From Cytidiella melzeri (taxonomy: Eukaryota > Basidiomycota > Agaricomycetes > Polyporales > Irpicaceae): 11,343 bases of DNA. Where the stretch lies: positions 1 to 11,343 of the forward strand of contig JABYQR010000704.1 of the NCBI GenBank assembly GCA_022592445.1. Direction: 5' to 3'. Shown here piece by piece: positions 1-8,079 of the stretch. Under the pieces are notes generated by a model, which saw only the letters and a list, made by a program, of their open reading frames with translations, had not been told where the DNA came from and did no database searches. The position numbers were made by a program, and so were the translations under genes. How positions within the stretch are numbered: the stretch's first letter is position 1; each line of letters begins with the position of its first letter.

Positions 1-478
1 TGTAGATATCCCTTTGTACTTTTTCTCCGTATTTCCTCCGACTCCGATTATTTGCCTGATCTAATCCTCTCTTGTCTCGGACCATACACGCATGCCTTAT
101 CAGACATACAACTTCTAGTAATATATAACCAGACTCAATTGTACAGTAAAAGTTTGAGTTCGAATATTGAATAAGATTCCCATCCTATTCCTACCTCTTC
201 ATTTGACTTCACTTGCTGAAGTCATCTTACTCGTTGTTGCCCGACTTCTGTTCTGAAACTCTTCCTCCGACTTCGTCTTCACCGACCCCGAGTCTTTGAG
301 GCCAAACCCTTGATCTTGCTAAGTCCAAATCCGAGTCACCGAGGATTCACAAGAGGCGCAACTTACTCAGTTGAAGCCGATTGACTCTTACAGCTTTCCC
401 TGTTGCCTACTCCGATTGCTGACCTGATTAGCATCATCGGACTTCGCGACATTGCTGTTCCCGTATCAGTTCTTAACA
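1..478. other. non-coding, pyrimidine-rich stretch with recurring CCGA(C/G/T)T words
   Basis: No exon or ORF that looks like a protein is visible on either strand. The words CCGACT, CCGATT and CCGAGT recur from about 48 to 450, giving a pyrimidine-rich texture that I have seen in retroelement leader or LTR sequence. The stretch starts with TGTAGATA and a TTAACA lies at 473-478, so an LTR beginning at the window edge is conceivable. However, no primer-binding site follows and no second copy is present, so this is only a description. Confidence 0.3.
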
Positions 479-564
479 TCAACCCTGAACAGTAAGTCTG
501 ACATGTGCAAATGGCCTTTCTGGGGTGGTGAAATGATTAACATCACAATGTGTACCCTTAGAAC

Positions 565-815
565 ACATGACTTGCATGTAAGCAATGCAAACAGAAGAAA
601 AACCTGTGCAAGTTGAGGACAACAGAAGCATAGGCTGGCAGAGGTATAAATAGAGCTTTACCAGAAAAGAGACAGGGTGGCTGTCCCAAAGGCTGTCTAA
701 GTAACCATGATACACTATGAAACATGTGTGAGTATGTGAGCACTGCAAACAGAATAAACAAAGAGCCTGACAGAGGCATAAATAGAGCTTTACTGGAAAA
801 GGAGAATTGGAAGAT
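565..815 (+). repeat. imperfect direct duplication of a TATA-containing module
   Basis: Two related blocks follow each other. Both contain GCAAACAGAA (587-596 and 745-754), and then (G/C)ATAAATAGAGCTTTAC-type sequence. The cores are TATAAATAG at 645-653 and CATAAATAG at 777-785, each preceded by a CAGAGG word and followed by AGAGCTTTAC and a GAAAAG word. The distance between copies is 158 bp at the left end and 132 bp at the TATA core, so the first copy has about 26 bp extra. TATAAATAG is a good TATA-box sequence, so each block could be a core promoter reading rightwards, possibly from an old element. No transcript product is visible downstream other than BTB copy A, which starts about 400 bp later. 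Confidence 0.5.
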
Positions 816-1191
816 CTACAATGCCATCTGTGAGTTTTGTACACTATGTAACAGTCTTATAAACCAAACTATGTACTCTGTTATATACTAAAATATGTAC
901 CCTCTTAATTATATCTACTATGCTATGTAATTGCCTAAGATTACCATATGTACTAGCTATTGATGAGCTCACAAATTGCCCAAGTCCCCCGCCAAGCTCT
1001 CGGTGTGCCGCCATCAGCCCGCGCCTAGCGGAGTCTCATTAGTGCTGACAATTGGGTGGGAGATTAACGTCAAGTTTTTGCGACTGGATCATTACATAGC
1101 AGGCTTATCATGTAGTGGAGAAATCGCCATGTACATCTTGGGGAGTTCTTGAACAGCCTGCCATCTTGTACCGTCTCAAGCTATATTGCTA
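816..1191. other. AT-rich then GC-richer upstream region of BTB copy A
   Basis: The first part (about 840-960) is AT-rich with repeated CTATGTA-like words. The second part (about 980-1190) has higher GC and presumably contains the promoter and 5' leader of the BTB gene starting at 1192. No convincing TATA box lies within 100 bp of that start. No gene is seen. Confidence 0.35.
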
Positions 1192-2653
1192 ATGCCCACA
1201 TATAAGGAGAAATGGCAACTTGAAGCCAAGAAAGCAAGGAAAGCTAAAGCTCAGGAGAGGACGGAGAAAGGCATCGGACAGCCACCCTTGGCTGACGATC
1301 TATCCACGTCGTTCACCATCTCATCTCTTGACAAGCAGGGGCTCATGCAAGCTGCCCTCCGACAGTCGTTAACGAGTGGTTCATTCGTCAATACCAAGTT
1401 TTATGCCTTCTCTCGACGGCAAAGCACCGGTGTTGTGAATGAGCCTCTCGCTATATACGCAAACAGCGCGATGTTGACAGCTGGCTCGACGTACTTCGCT
1501 GGCTGTGAGTAAAGTTCTAAAATATATGTTCGAGTTTCTTCAGCTGAGTGCACAAAGTATTGGATTCGGGGTTCCGCGAAGCTGAACCAACGTCCCTGCG
1601 ACGACAGTTTCCGAGCGACAAGGCCAAGTCTACGGAAGAATACGATTACGACTCAGACAGTGATTTGGAGAATGAGGCCAGCGTTGATGGAGAGCGGGGG
1701 CCAAACATTGCGAAGACGGAGGATGGAGTAAGTCATCTTCCAACAATCAGTCTTTGATACCCCATTGACGAGATTCCTGGTGTCCGCTTTTAGGTTGGTC
1801 ACAGCGACATCACCCTACATTCTACCAAGGTTTGCGCTGAAGAGTCTTCCGCGGACCTCATTCTCATTGGCGATTCCGAGTATTTTGGGCGTGTGGTTGT
1901 CATCCCTGATGTCGCGTTCAATACGTGAGTACCCCAACGGTTGTGATGTAAGCATCACAGTGCTGAAGCAAACCATTGGCAAGGCTGAAGGCATTGATCT
2001 ATTACATCTACACTGGAGATGTCCATTTTCGCCCGTTGAGGTCCCAGCTGGCGAGCGTCGTCTCGGAGAGTTCAAATCAAACATCAAGCACATCGTCTGC
2101 GCCACCGTGCTCTGCAAAATCCATGTACAGGCTTGCAGAAAAGGCTTGTCATGGATTCTTAGCTCTGGTAAAATATGTTAAAACTCATTGTTTACCAGTA
2201 CGGGATAGATGAACTTAAAGAGCAAGCAAAACAGGATATCCTGGGGAAACTCTCGGCTGCCAACATCATGACTGAGTTGTTTTCTTCGCTTACGTCCACG
2301 TACGTCTTCGAGACACTGCAGTCTATAATCACAACTGACTTACGCTCTACAGGTACGATGAAATCCGTGACATGCAAGCTGAGTTCGCTTGCCAAGATGC
2401 TCAGCGACCCCGCGTTCTGGCCGAAATGCCCCAATGGATTGCAAACATAGCCAGCGGGAACTCTTCTCATACCTCCGGCACTTTAGTTGCGTTCGTGGCC
2501 AAACTCTCGCAGACAATAGACAGCAACGCGGCAATGCTGAAACGGACTGGGTGCGGCCATTGCGGCAATGCTGGCTTAAGAACGGACGAGCCAATCTTCC
2601 GGTTTTGTATCTATTGCCAGCAGTGCCGCAATCCTCGAAGTGATCCTGTCTGA
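1192..2653 (+). CDS. BTB/POZ domain protein, copy A (six exons, C-terminal zinc-ribbon-like motif)
   Basis: Exons read as 1192-1504, 1558-1727, 1794-1924, 1984-2143, 2199-2299 and 2353-2653. They sum to 1176 nt (391 residues plus stop) with all phases matching. The first real ATG is 1192; the open frame extends 6 nt upstream only through a TTG. Visible order: a lysine-rich charged helix (residues 5-27), peculiar to this copy; the first half of a BTB fold (about 50-115; motifs FVNTKFYAFSRR, YANSAML, YF..LLDSGFREA); the acidic insertion EYDYDSDSDLE (132-142); the second half of the fold (GRVVVIPDVAFNTLKALIYYIYTG, given here as separate strand and helix, about 192-216); MYRLAEKYGI and a helical BACK-like tail; then four to five cysteines at 359, 362, 377, 380 and 383. 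BTB proteins of this type commonly dimerise or serve as substrate adaptors, for example with Cullin-3; its partner here is unknown. Odd point: intron 4 (2144-2198) starts with GC instead of GT, and without its removal the frame stops at 2210-2212. Copy A is the most diverged of the cluster. Confidence 0.75.
2144..2198 (+). other. probable GC-AG intron in BTB copy A
   Basis: By comparison with copies B and C, an intron must lie after the AAG lysine codon of the MYRLA-D/E-K motif. Those copies have AAG|GTGAGT there, whereas A has AAG|GCTTGT. The acceptor ACCAG at 2194-2198 and the following exon start (TAC GGG ATA, matching Y-G-L in the paralogues) are conserved, and the 55-nt length matches the 54-nt intron of B. 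The alternative GT at 2168 would make a 31-nt intron, which is too short for a fungus. Confidence 0.55.
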
Positions 2654-2980
2654 ATTTATATAGAGCTGCAGTACATACTTGATATGCTCACCTGCAATTG
2701 AAATGTGCTCGTTGACCCTTACAGTGCCACGATATACTCATGTTTGTGAAATACTATGCGGTCTCGGCGGATAAAAGACATTGTATTGCCATCACCGTGA
2801 CTTGCGAGTGCAAAACGAATGTTGTTTTCTGCTCATACCATCTTTCGCAACAACCAACTTGAATGCCGGTGTTGTCAGAGTAAAAGGATGAACACACTTG
2901 GCAGATGGTGTTCGCAGTTCACCCCTGTAGCGCGCAGGATAGTATTGACGCTCCACAGCTCAGCCAACGTGAAGCTTGAA
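2654..2980. other. intergenic region between BTB copies A and B
   Basis: I see no gene. The 86-codon open stretch from 2819 to 3079 has no recognisable motif and overlaps the start of copy B in another frame. A 3' end for copy A and a promoter for copy B must be somewhere here, but no AATAAA was found near the stop. Confidence 0.4.
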
Positions 2981-2986
2981 TATATA
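2981..2986 (+). promoter_or_regulatory. possible TATA box of BTB copy B
   Basis: TATATA followed by CCGCC lies 77 bp upstream of the copy B ATG at 3063, a plausible core-promoter distance. The aligned region of copy C (about 6062-6072) keeps the ACCGCCA part but not the TATA, so the site is not conserved. This is a weak call. Confidence 0.25.
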
Positions 2987-3062
2987 CCGCCATCTTATCT
3001 CACAAACCCCTTAGGAAACTTAGTAGACGACTTGGAAGAAGAGAACTCGCAAAAACTCTACT

Positions 3063-4470
3063 ATGCCACCGACGCATGAAAACGTGCAGCAAGGGTTCAC
3101 GGGTGGCAACCCACCACTACCACTCAGCGCCACCGAGATCGCTGTAATAATGACTAACACACAGCTCATGCAGGTCGCCCTCCAGCAGTCGCTGGAAGCT
3201 GGGTGCTTCGTCGACGCCAAGTTCTATGTATTCTCCAGACGGCGCTCTACTGGCTTCGTTGATCAAGCTCTCCCTGTATACGCCAATAGTGCTATTTTGA
3301 GAGCGAGCGCAACGTATTTTGAAGCGCGTGAGTAATATGGCAACTGCTCAGTCATGTATGTCGTGGTTGCCTGATTGCTTTTCAGTTTTTGGTGCTACAT
3401 TCAGCGAGGCAAGGATGACTTCTCTCAGCGGAGGCTTTCCAGAAGACAGGACCTATTCCACCACTGAGTATGACTACGAGGCTGATAGCGATCTTGAAGA
3501 TGAAGAGCCGAACTACCTTGAGGAGCAAGAGTGTTCTGGTGGCACGCTCGCAAACTCGGACTTGCCGCTGAAAAATCCAGGCTGTTAGTCGAATGAGTCT
3601 CCTTCACGCTGCGCTGGGCTATTTTCTCAACTTGCCTAGGATCAGTCAAGAACTACACATCGACTGGGTTGACAGGTACCCGGGTCATAGGGCAGCAGTA
3701 AGGTCGAGTGGTAGTGATCCTGATGTTGCTTTCAAAACGTATGCAGGATTTCAGCTTGTGATCATGAAATGCGATAACCAAGCGAGGTGCACAGATATCT
3801 TTTATAGTTTCAAAGCATTACTTTATTACCTCTGCACCGGAGAGCTGAGATTCAACTTGATACAGTCTCAACCTCCTTCAGATGTGTAACCAGCGGATTC
3901 GGGGGTCTCTACCCACAGGCTGTGTTCCGCTCCTCTGTGCTCGCCGTAGTCAATGTACAGGCTTGCGGACAAGGTGAGTGCAGAGGTCTCCACTTCCCCC
4001 CTGCAATTTTGTCACACCTTTCCATAGTATGGTCTCAACCAGCTGAAGGACAAAGCACAGGAAGACCTCATGAGGAGGATCATCTCTGAAAACGTTGCTG
4101 TGGAACTTCGTACAACCCTTACGTCAACGTGCGTACATCTGGAAACGGATACCCATACTAAGGCTACGTGCTCATACCTTTCCACTGTAGCTACGAGGAA
4201 GTGCGTGATTTGCAGGTTGATATCGCTTGCCAAGAACCTTGCAGACCAGCTGTCCTTGCGACATTATCTAAATGGATCTCAGAACTAGCCTTAAGCAGGG
4301 CACCGCATACCGCTGGGGCACTGACGGCTTTTGTTCAGAATGCAACAGCGCTACCGTCGCCTGTCGACCGCCGAACGCAATGCAGTCATTGTCGCTACAA
4401 AAGCCTCAATATCGATCAGCCAATATTTCGTTGTTGCTCTCAGTGCCGTGCTTTCAGAAGCCGTGGCTAG
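3063..4470 (+). pseudogene. BTB/POZ domain protein, copy B, decayed
   Basis: The six-exon plan of copies A and C can be followed. Exon 1 is 3063-3327, exon 2 starts at 3386, the exon-3-like part ends at 3738, exon 4 is 3808-3973, exon 5 is 4028-4128 and exon 6 is 4191-4470. Exons 1, 2, 5 and 6 are well kept: FVDAKFYVFSRRRSTG, YANSAILRA, the acidic EYDYEADSDLE, and CSHC then CSQC at the end. The middle is broken. The exon-2 donor aligned to GTAAGT of C is changed, leaving only a shifted GTTAGT at 3584. The acceptor aligned to CTCAG of C reads CCCGG at 3679-3683. A TAA (3699-3701) and a 1-nt deletion near 3719 hit exon 3. In-frame TAA (3887-3889) and TAG (3947-3949) lie in exon 4. A truncated BTB-only product or rescue by odd splicing of exon 3 is conceivable, but the two exon-4 stops would remain. 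It is closest to copy C. Confidence 0.75.
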
Positions 4471-4909
4471 TACAAGGAATAATAATTCGTATCACTGCAC
4501 CAGCTTGTATGGCAGGCACCGCAAACACGCACTCTGAACTGCGGTAGATCATGATGCCATGTCACAACGACTGGGCAATGGGAGGCATGACTGTGGACGA
4601 GCCTATGGTAAGCAACTTGAAATTCTCCTTCGTCTGTATCCTTTGAATTTAGAGCTGTGTTTCGTTCGAATCACCATGCTCGCGGTGTCCAGGCTGAAGG
4701 TCAGTACCACCATGAATTAATCGCTATATTTACCGTCAGCCCGTGAGCGCGACAGGGAGGTGATGCACATAGTAGATTTCATATGACTGACCCTAACACT
4801 AATGCTGCTCATCCGACTCTCCAGACACCGAAGCTCTTTGTTTGCAGGTTTTGCATTGTGCACCCGAGCAATTACCTGGCTATGGGAAGCAACATCCTAG
4901 ATCCGTAGC
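4471..4909. other. intergenic, no gene recognised
   Basis: Short open pieces with splice-like edges occur, for example a GTAAGC at 4608-4613 and a TTTAG at 4648-4652, but no peptide between them resembles a known motif. Some of it may be further eroded BTB sequence belonging to the relic that follows; I cannot align it convincingly. Confidence 0.3.
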
Positions 4910-5300
4910 GCATCTGGTCAGGCCATCGTGATCCCCGACGTTACTTTCAATACGTGCGTCCATTTTTTGTGCATCAAACGCTCAAGTTGCTAAAGCAAGA
5001 TTCGCGCCCGTTCTCTCAAGTTTCAACGCACTGGAGTATTGTTGCCCTGCAATAGTCCGTGACGGCCGGGTACTTCAACGGCACAAACGTTTGGATCTTC
5101 TCCAAAAGGCGAAGGACTGCCGCGCAGATGAGTTCCCTGTGTACGCTAGCTCACCATGTTTTGACGCATGTGAGTTTGTTTTGCAACGACTGTGTTGCTT
5201 TCGCCTGTCATGTACGATGTTTACGGTTGTCCCACCCACTCTCCGACGCAAATAATAGCGATCGAATTTTGAATACCCGTGTAGAGGTAGAGACTTTCCG
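4910..5300 (+). pseudogene. scrambled relic of a BTB gene (copy D)
   Basis: Two BTB-like blocks are present in the wrong order. The first, about 4926-4952, translates as A-I-V-I-P-D-V-T-F-N-T up to a GTGCGT donor. It is followed after an intron-like gap by an AG and TTTCAACGCACTGGAGTATT (from about 5021), matching the exon 3 / exon 4 junction of copies A and C. Directly after it, 5053-5169 matches exon 1 of copy C: V-T-A-G-Y-F-N-G-T-N-V-W-I-F-S-K-R-R, then after a 1-nt loss P-V-Y-A-S-S in another frame, ending at a conserved GTGAGT donor position (5170-5175). A weak echo of the acidic exon 2 follows near 5255-5275. No continuous protein can be made. It is the remnant of at least one more duplicate, either rearranged or two fragments joined by deletion. 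Confidence 0.6.
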
Positions 5301-6142
5301 CTAAACGAGAACACTACTACGGGACAGATGTCGACCTCAACCACGGGCCTACTAATCGTCGCTTGACTTTTGCTTGACGCTAGGCTCTTTGATACCCCAA
5401 ACCTCTGAGCCTACACATATTATACACATGTAGGAGAGCACTATAATCCTAAAGTGGCCTTCGAGACGCGTCTCGAATCCAAAGCTTCCAATGGGGCGAA
5501 GTGAACCGCCGTAGCACTGGCCGCGTGGTCCTGGGTTTTGTGCGATAGATTTTCCTGGCAAGAGATATTTTTGAACGGGTGATTTCAGAGTGTGTTCAAG
5601 CTGGTGGAAGTGAGCTAGTACGTTTTCTAGCCTGAATTACGAGTGCCTTGAGCTGATATAGTACAATGGCCTTCACAGTCAATGTTTAGTCAACACTCCT
5701 GCGCGGACACTGCGGCGAGCTTCCGAGCTTCCGCTGGGGATTATTGGTATGCCCGGTACAGTGCTTTGGGGTGAAAACGTTGGGCAGATGTTTTACTACA
5801 AGGTTCGCAGTTTTCCTTCCTTGACTGTTGATAAAACCTGACTGGAAAGACGAGCAAGCCCGTGGCCGATCTGGTGGCCCCCCATGGTCGAGTTTGCGAC
5901 ACGTAATCTTATGGCACAGGTGCCCCAGTCGCTCAAGCGATAGTTATTCGATGACTTAGGAGGACAATTGTGCGCTTTGAGCACGAGAGGCTCCCGATTG
6001 GTAGCGCCCATAGGCAGTATATCAGGCCTTCAGGCTCCACACCGTAGATGATACCAGAGCTGGGTACCGCCACCCCTCTTAAAATTCTAATTCCTTTAAC
6101 ACATTTGCAGACAACTTGGAAGAAGAACGCCCAGAGATCCCT
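5301..6142. other. intergenic region upstream of BTB copy C
   Basis: No gene is recognised on either strand; the open stretches here (60-71 codons) have no motif. The last about 80 bp resemble the region just upstream of copy B (ACCGCCA words, then ACTTGGAAGAAGA before the ATG), so duplicated upstream sequence accompanies the gene. An 18-bp perfect palindrome at 5460-5477 is reported separately. Confidence 0.4.
5460..5477. repeat. 18-bp perfect palindrome with ACGCGT centre
   Basis: TTCGAGACGCGTCTCGAA reads the same on both strands. Its centre ACGCGT is the MluI box recognised by MBF/SBF-type cell-cycle factors in ascomycete yeasts. Nothing nearby shows that it is used; chance occurrence of one such palindrome in a window of this size is a few per cent. 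Confidence 0.4.
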
Positions 6143-7619
6143 ATGTCACCGACGCACGGACACGGTCAACAAGGGCTCACGGGTGACAACCCACCACTGC
6201 CACTCAGCGCCACCGAAATCGCTTCAATGACCAACACACAGCTCATGCAGGTTGGCCTCCAGCAGTCGCTGACAGCTGGGTGTTTCGTCGACGCCAAGTT
6301 CTATGTCTTTTCCAGACGGTGTTCTACTGGCGTCGTTGATCAGGCTCTCCCTGTCTATGCCAATAGTGCCATTTTGAGAGCGAGCTCAACGTATTTTGAA
6401 GCGCGTGAGTACGGTCATCGCTCCGCCATGTCTACTATCTTAGTTGCTTGATTCATTCTCAGTTTTCAATGCTGGATTTAACGAGGCAAGGATGACACAC
6501 CTCAACGGAGGTTTTCCTGAAGACAAGCCCGATTCCACCACTGAGTACGACTACGAGTCTGATAGCGATCTTGAAGATGATGAGTCGGACGTCCTTGGAG
6601 AATCGGAAAACTCCATTGGCAGCCTTGGAGACTCTGTTACGCTGCTCGACATTGTAAGTTGTCAGCGATGAGTCTTGCTCACGCCGCTGCGCTGAATTAT
6701 CTTCACAACGCTAGCATCAACCTTCAACTACCAGAAGTGTTCAAGCATCGACTGAGTTAACAGCTGCTCAGGTCACAGGAACGCAGTATGGCCATGTTAT
6801 AGTGACCCCCGACGTCGCTTACAAAACGTAAGCCAAGGTTTAAGCCTGTGATCTTGAAAACGGGATACTAAAGCAAGGTGCGCACCCGTATTTTTAAAAA
6901 AAGTTTCAAAGCATTAGTTTATTACCTCTATACTGGAGAGCTGAGGTTTGCGCCGTTGAGGTCTCAGTCCCCGAAACCCGGAGCAGATACAGCAGTAACT
7001 ACGCCAAGGCAAGTCCCACAGTGCTCACCTAAAGCGATGTACAGGCTTGCGGACAAGGTGAGTGCATTGTGCACCGGCAGATGCCTGCATTTTGACCGTG
7101 CTGATTTGGTCACACGTCTTCCTTAGTATGGGCTCATTGACCTGAAGGACAAGGCGCAAGCAGATATTATGCACAAACTGTCGGTTGAAAACATCGCTGT
7201 GGAACTTCGTTCGACCCTTACTTCAACGTTTGTCCCTCTCGAAATGAATCCGTCTGGTCTGCCAACATGCTCATACTTTCGTTCACCCCAGCTACGAGCA
7301 AGTGCGCGACTTGCAGGTGGCTTTTGCTTGCAAGGAGGCTTGTAGACCAGCTGTCCTTGCGACAATACATGAATGGACTGCAGAACTAGCCAAAGGCAAT
7401 GCTCCGCTTACCGCAGGTGTACTTGCGGACTTTGTCCAGAAAGCAGTGGCGCCACCCCCGCCGCCGCCACCACCGCCTGTCGACCCTGGACCCCGAACCG
7501 AGGTGCTATGCTGGTCCTGTCGCACCCACAACCCAAATGTTTGTCATTGTACGAAGTGCGGCGATAACAGTCAAACAAGTTATCTTGGTACACTTCTTAT
7601 GGTAGATATGATGATGTGA
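6143..7619 (+). CDS. BTB/POZ domain protein, copy C (six exons, poly-proline and C-terminal cysteine motif)
   Basis: Exons read as 6143-6404, 6463-6653, 6772-6827, 6904-7057, 7127-7227 and 7292-7619. They total 1092 nt (363 residues plus stop), with every phase closing and GT-AG at all five introns. The start ATG at 6143 aligns with the ATG of copy B; the open frame continues upstream only through non-ATG codons. Order of parts: a short proline-containing N terminus; the first BTB half (about 34-97; FVDAKFYVFSRR, YANSAILRA, YFEALFNAGFNEA); the acidic EYDYESDSDLEDDE (115-128); the second BTB half (GHVIVTPDVAYKT, then FKALVYYLYTG, about 158-181); MYRLADKYGL and a helical BACK-like tail; nine prolines (309-317); and cysteines at 328, 331, 339, 341 and 344. 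A nuclear or cytosolic protein-interaction role, perhaps as a ubiquitin-ligase adaptor, is expected from the family; the target is unknown. Exon 3 is about 75 nt shorter than in copy A, so the linker before the second BTB half is reduced. It is the best-preserved copy. Confidence 0.8.
7452..7478 (+). repeat. CCN trinucleotide run encoding nine prolines in BTB copy C
   Basis: Nine consecutive proline codons, mostly CCG and CCA, sit in the last exon between the helical tail and the cysteine motif. Copies A and B lack the run; B keeps only L-P-S-P-V-D at the same place. It is most simply a triplet expansion that lengthened a linker. Confidence 0.75.
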
Positions 7620-7878
7620 TGGTATTGCTCCGACAGTTTCTAGTGCAACAAATGGGATACAGGTGCTGGTGCATGGGGATAAATAGATGCCATGATTAAG
7701 TGGGATAATGCGGGGTGTTCCATGGAGATGCAAGCGTGGATGTGTAGAACAAGAGTGTGCGAGGTGTGAGGCTAAAAAGCAGTGAGGCATAAGATAAAAT
7801 AAACTATTTGGAAAATCCGAAAGCAGCAACACCAGCAAAGGAATGGCAGCATAACGGAGTAGGTAGGGAGAACGAAGA
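7620..7878. other. convergent 3' region between BTB copy C and the minus-strand exon
   Basis: No gene is seen. It should hold the 3' ends of both convergent genes. The only clear AATAAA on the + strand is at 7798-7803. Confidence 0.4.
7798..7803 (+). terminator. possible polyadenylation signal of BTB copy C
   Basis: AATAAA lies about 180 bp after the copy C stop codon, within AAGATAAAATAAAC. Fungal polyadenylation signals are loose, so this is only a candidate. Confidence 0.3.
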
Positions 7879-8079
7879 TTACCCCATACCAGCAGCCGGG
7901 CCATTCGACAACTCAATCCCACCCTTCTGGACGAGCTGCATCCCGAGAGGCTCCAACGCCTCCTTCCACACGTTCTCACGTCTCCTGCCCGCAAATATCC
8001 CCATCGAGCGTTCACCAACCTCGCCCTCTGGACTGAACACGTACAACTTCTCTTCCGTCGACCACGGCGCCTCACCGTA
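7879..8079 (-). CDS. C-terminal exon of an unidentified protein (partial)
   Basis: Reading the - strand from 8079 to a TAA at 7881-7879 gives 66 residues with clear protein character: EAPWSTEEKLYVFSPEGEV, then GIFAGRRRENVWKEALEPLG, then MQLVQKGG, ending N-G-P-A-A-G-M-G. It mixes aromatic, acidic and hydrophobic positions as in a folded domain, and the third codon positions are rich in G and C, unlike the Arg/Cys-rich reading of the overlapping 221-codon frame. No in-frame ATG opens it and a TGA lies just upstream (8083-8085), so it must be a spliced last exon or a fragment. The nearest AG, before GCG CCG, follows a poor acceptor. A strong donor (CCAG|GTGAGT on the - strand) lies at 8171-8180, but I could not build a convincing upstream exon; the minisatellite begins about 250 bp further. 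I do not recognise the family. Confidence 0.5.
   Translation of the reverse strand, partial: YGEAPWSTEEKLYVFSPEGEVGERSMGIFAGRRRENVWKEALEPLGMQLVQKGGIELSNGPAAGMG

Noticed and set aside
1..478. Complete LTR from window start to TTAACA at 478
   Set aside because: It begins with TG and ends with CA, but no primer-binding site, polypurine tract, target duplication or second copy supports it.
1765..2181. 138-codon plus-strand open frame
   Set aside because: It runs in a different frame through exons 3 and 4 of BTB copy A, which have matching splice phases and conserved residues in their own frames.
2819..3079. 86-codon frame ending within BTB copy B
   Set aside because: No recognisable motif; it overlaps the copy B start in another frame and has no counterpart upstream of copy C.
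5458..5500. tRNA-like T arm (CTCGAATCC near 5473)
   Set aside because: No acceptor stem, D arm or anticodon arm could be placed around it; the TCGAA belongs to the 18-bp palindrome.
6116..6142. Upstream start of BTB copy C giving nine extra residues
   Set aside because: The first codon of that extension is TTG, not ATG; the ATG at 6143 aligns with the ATG of copy B.
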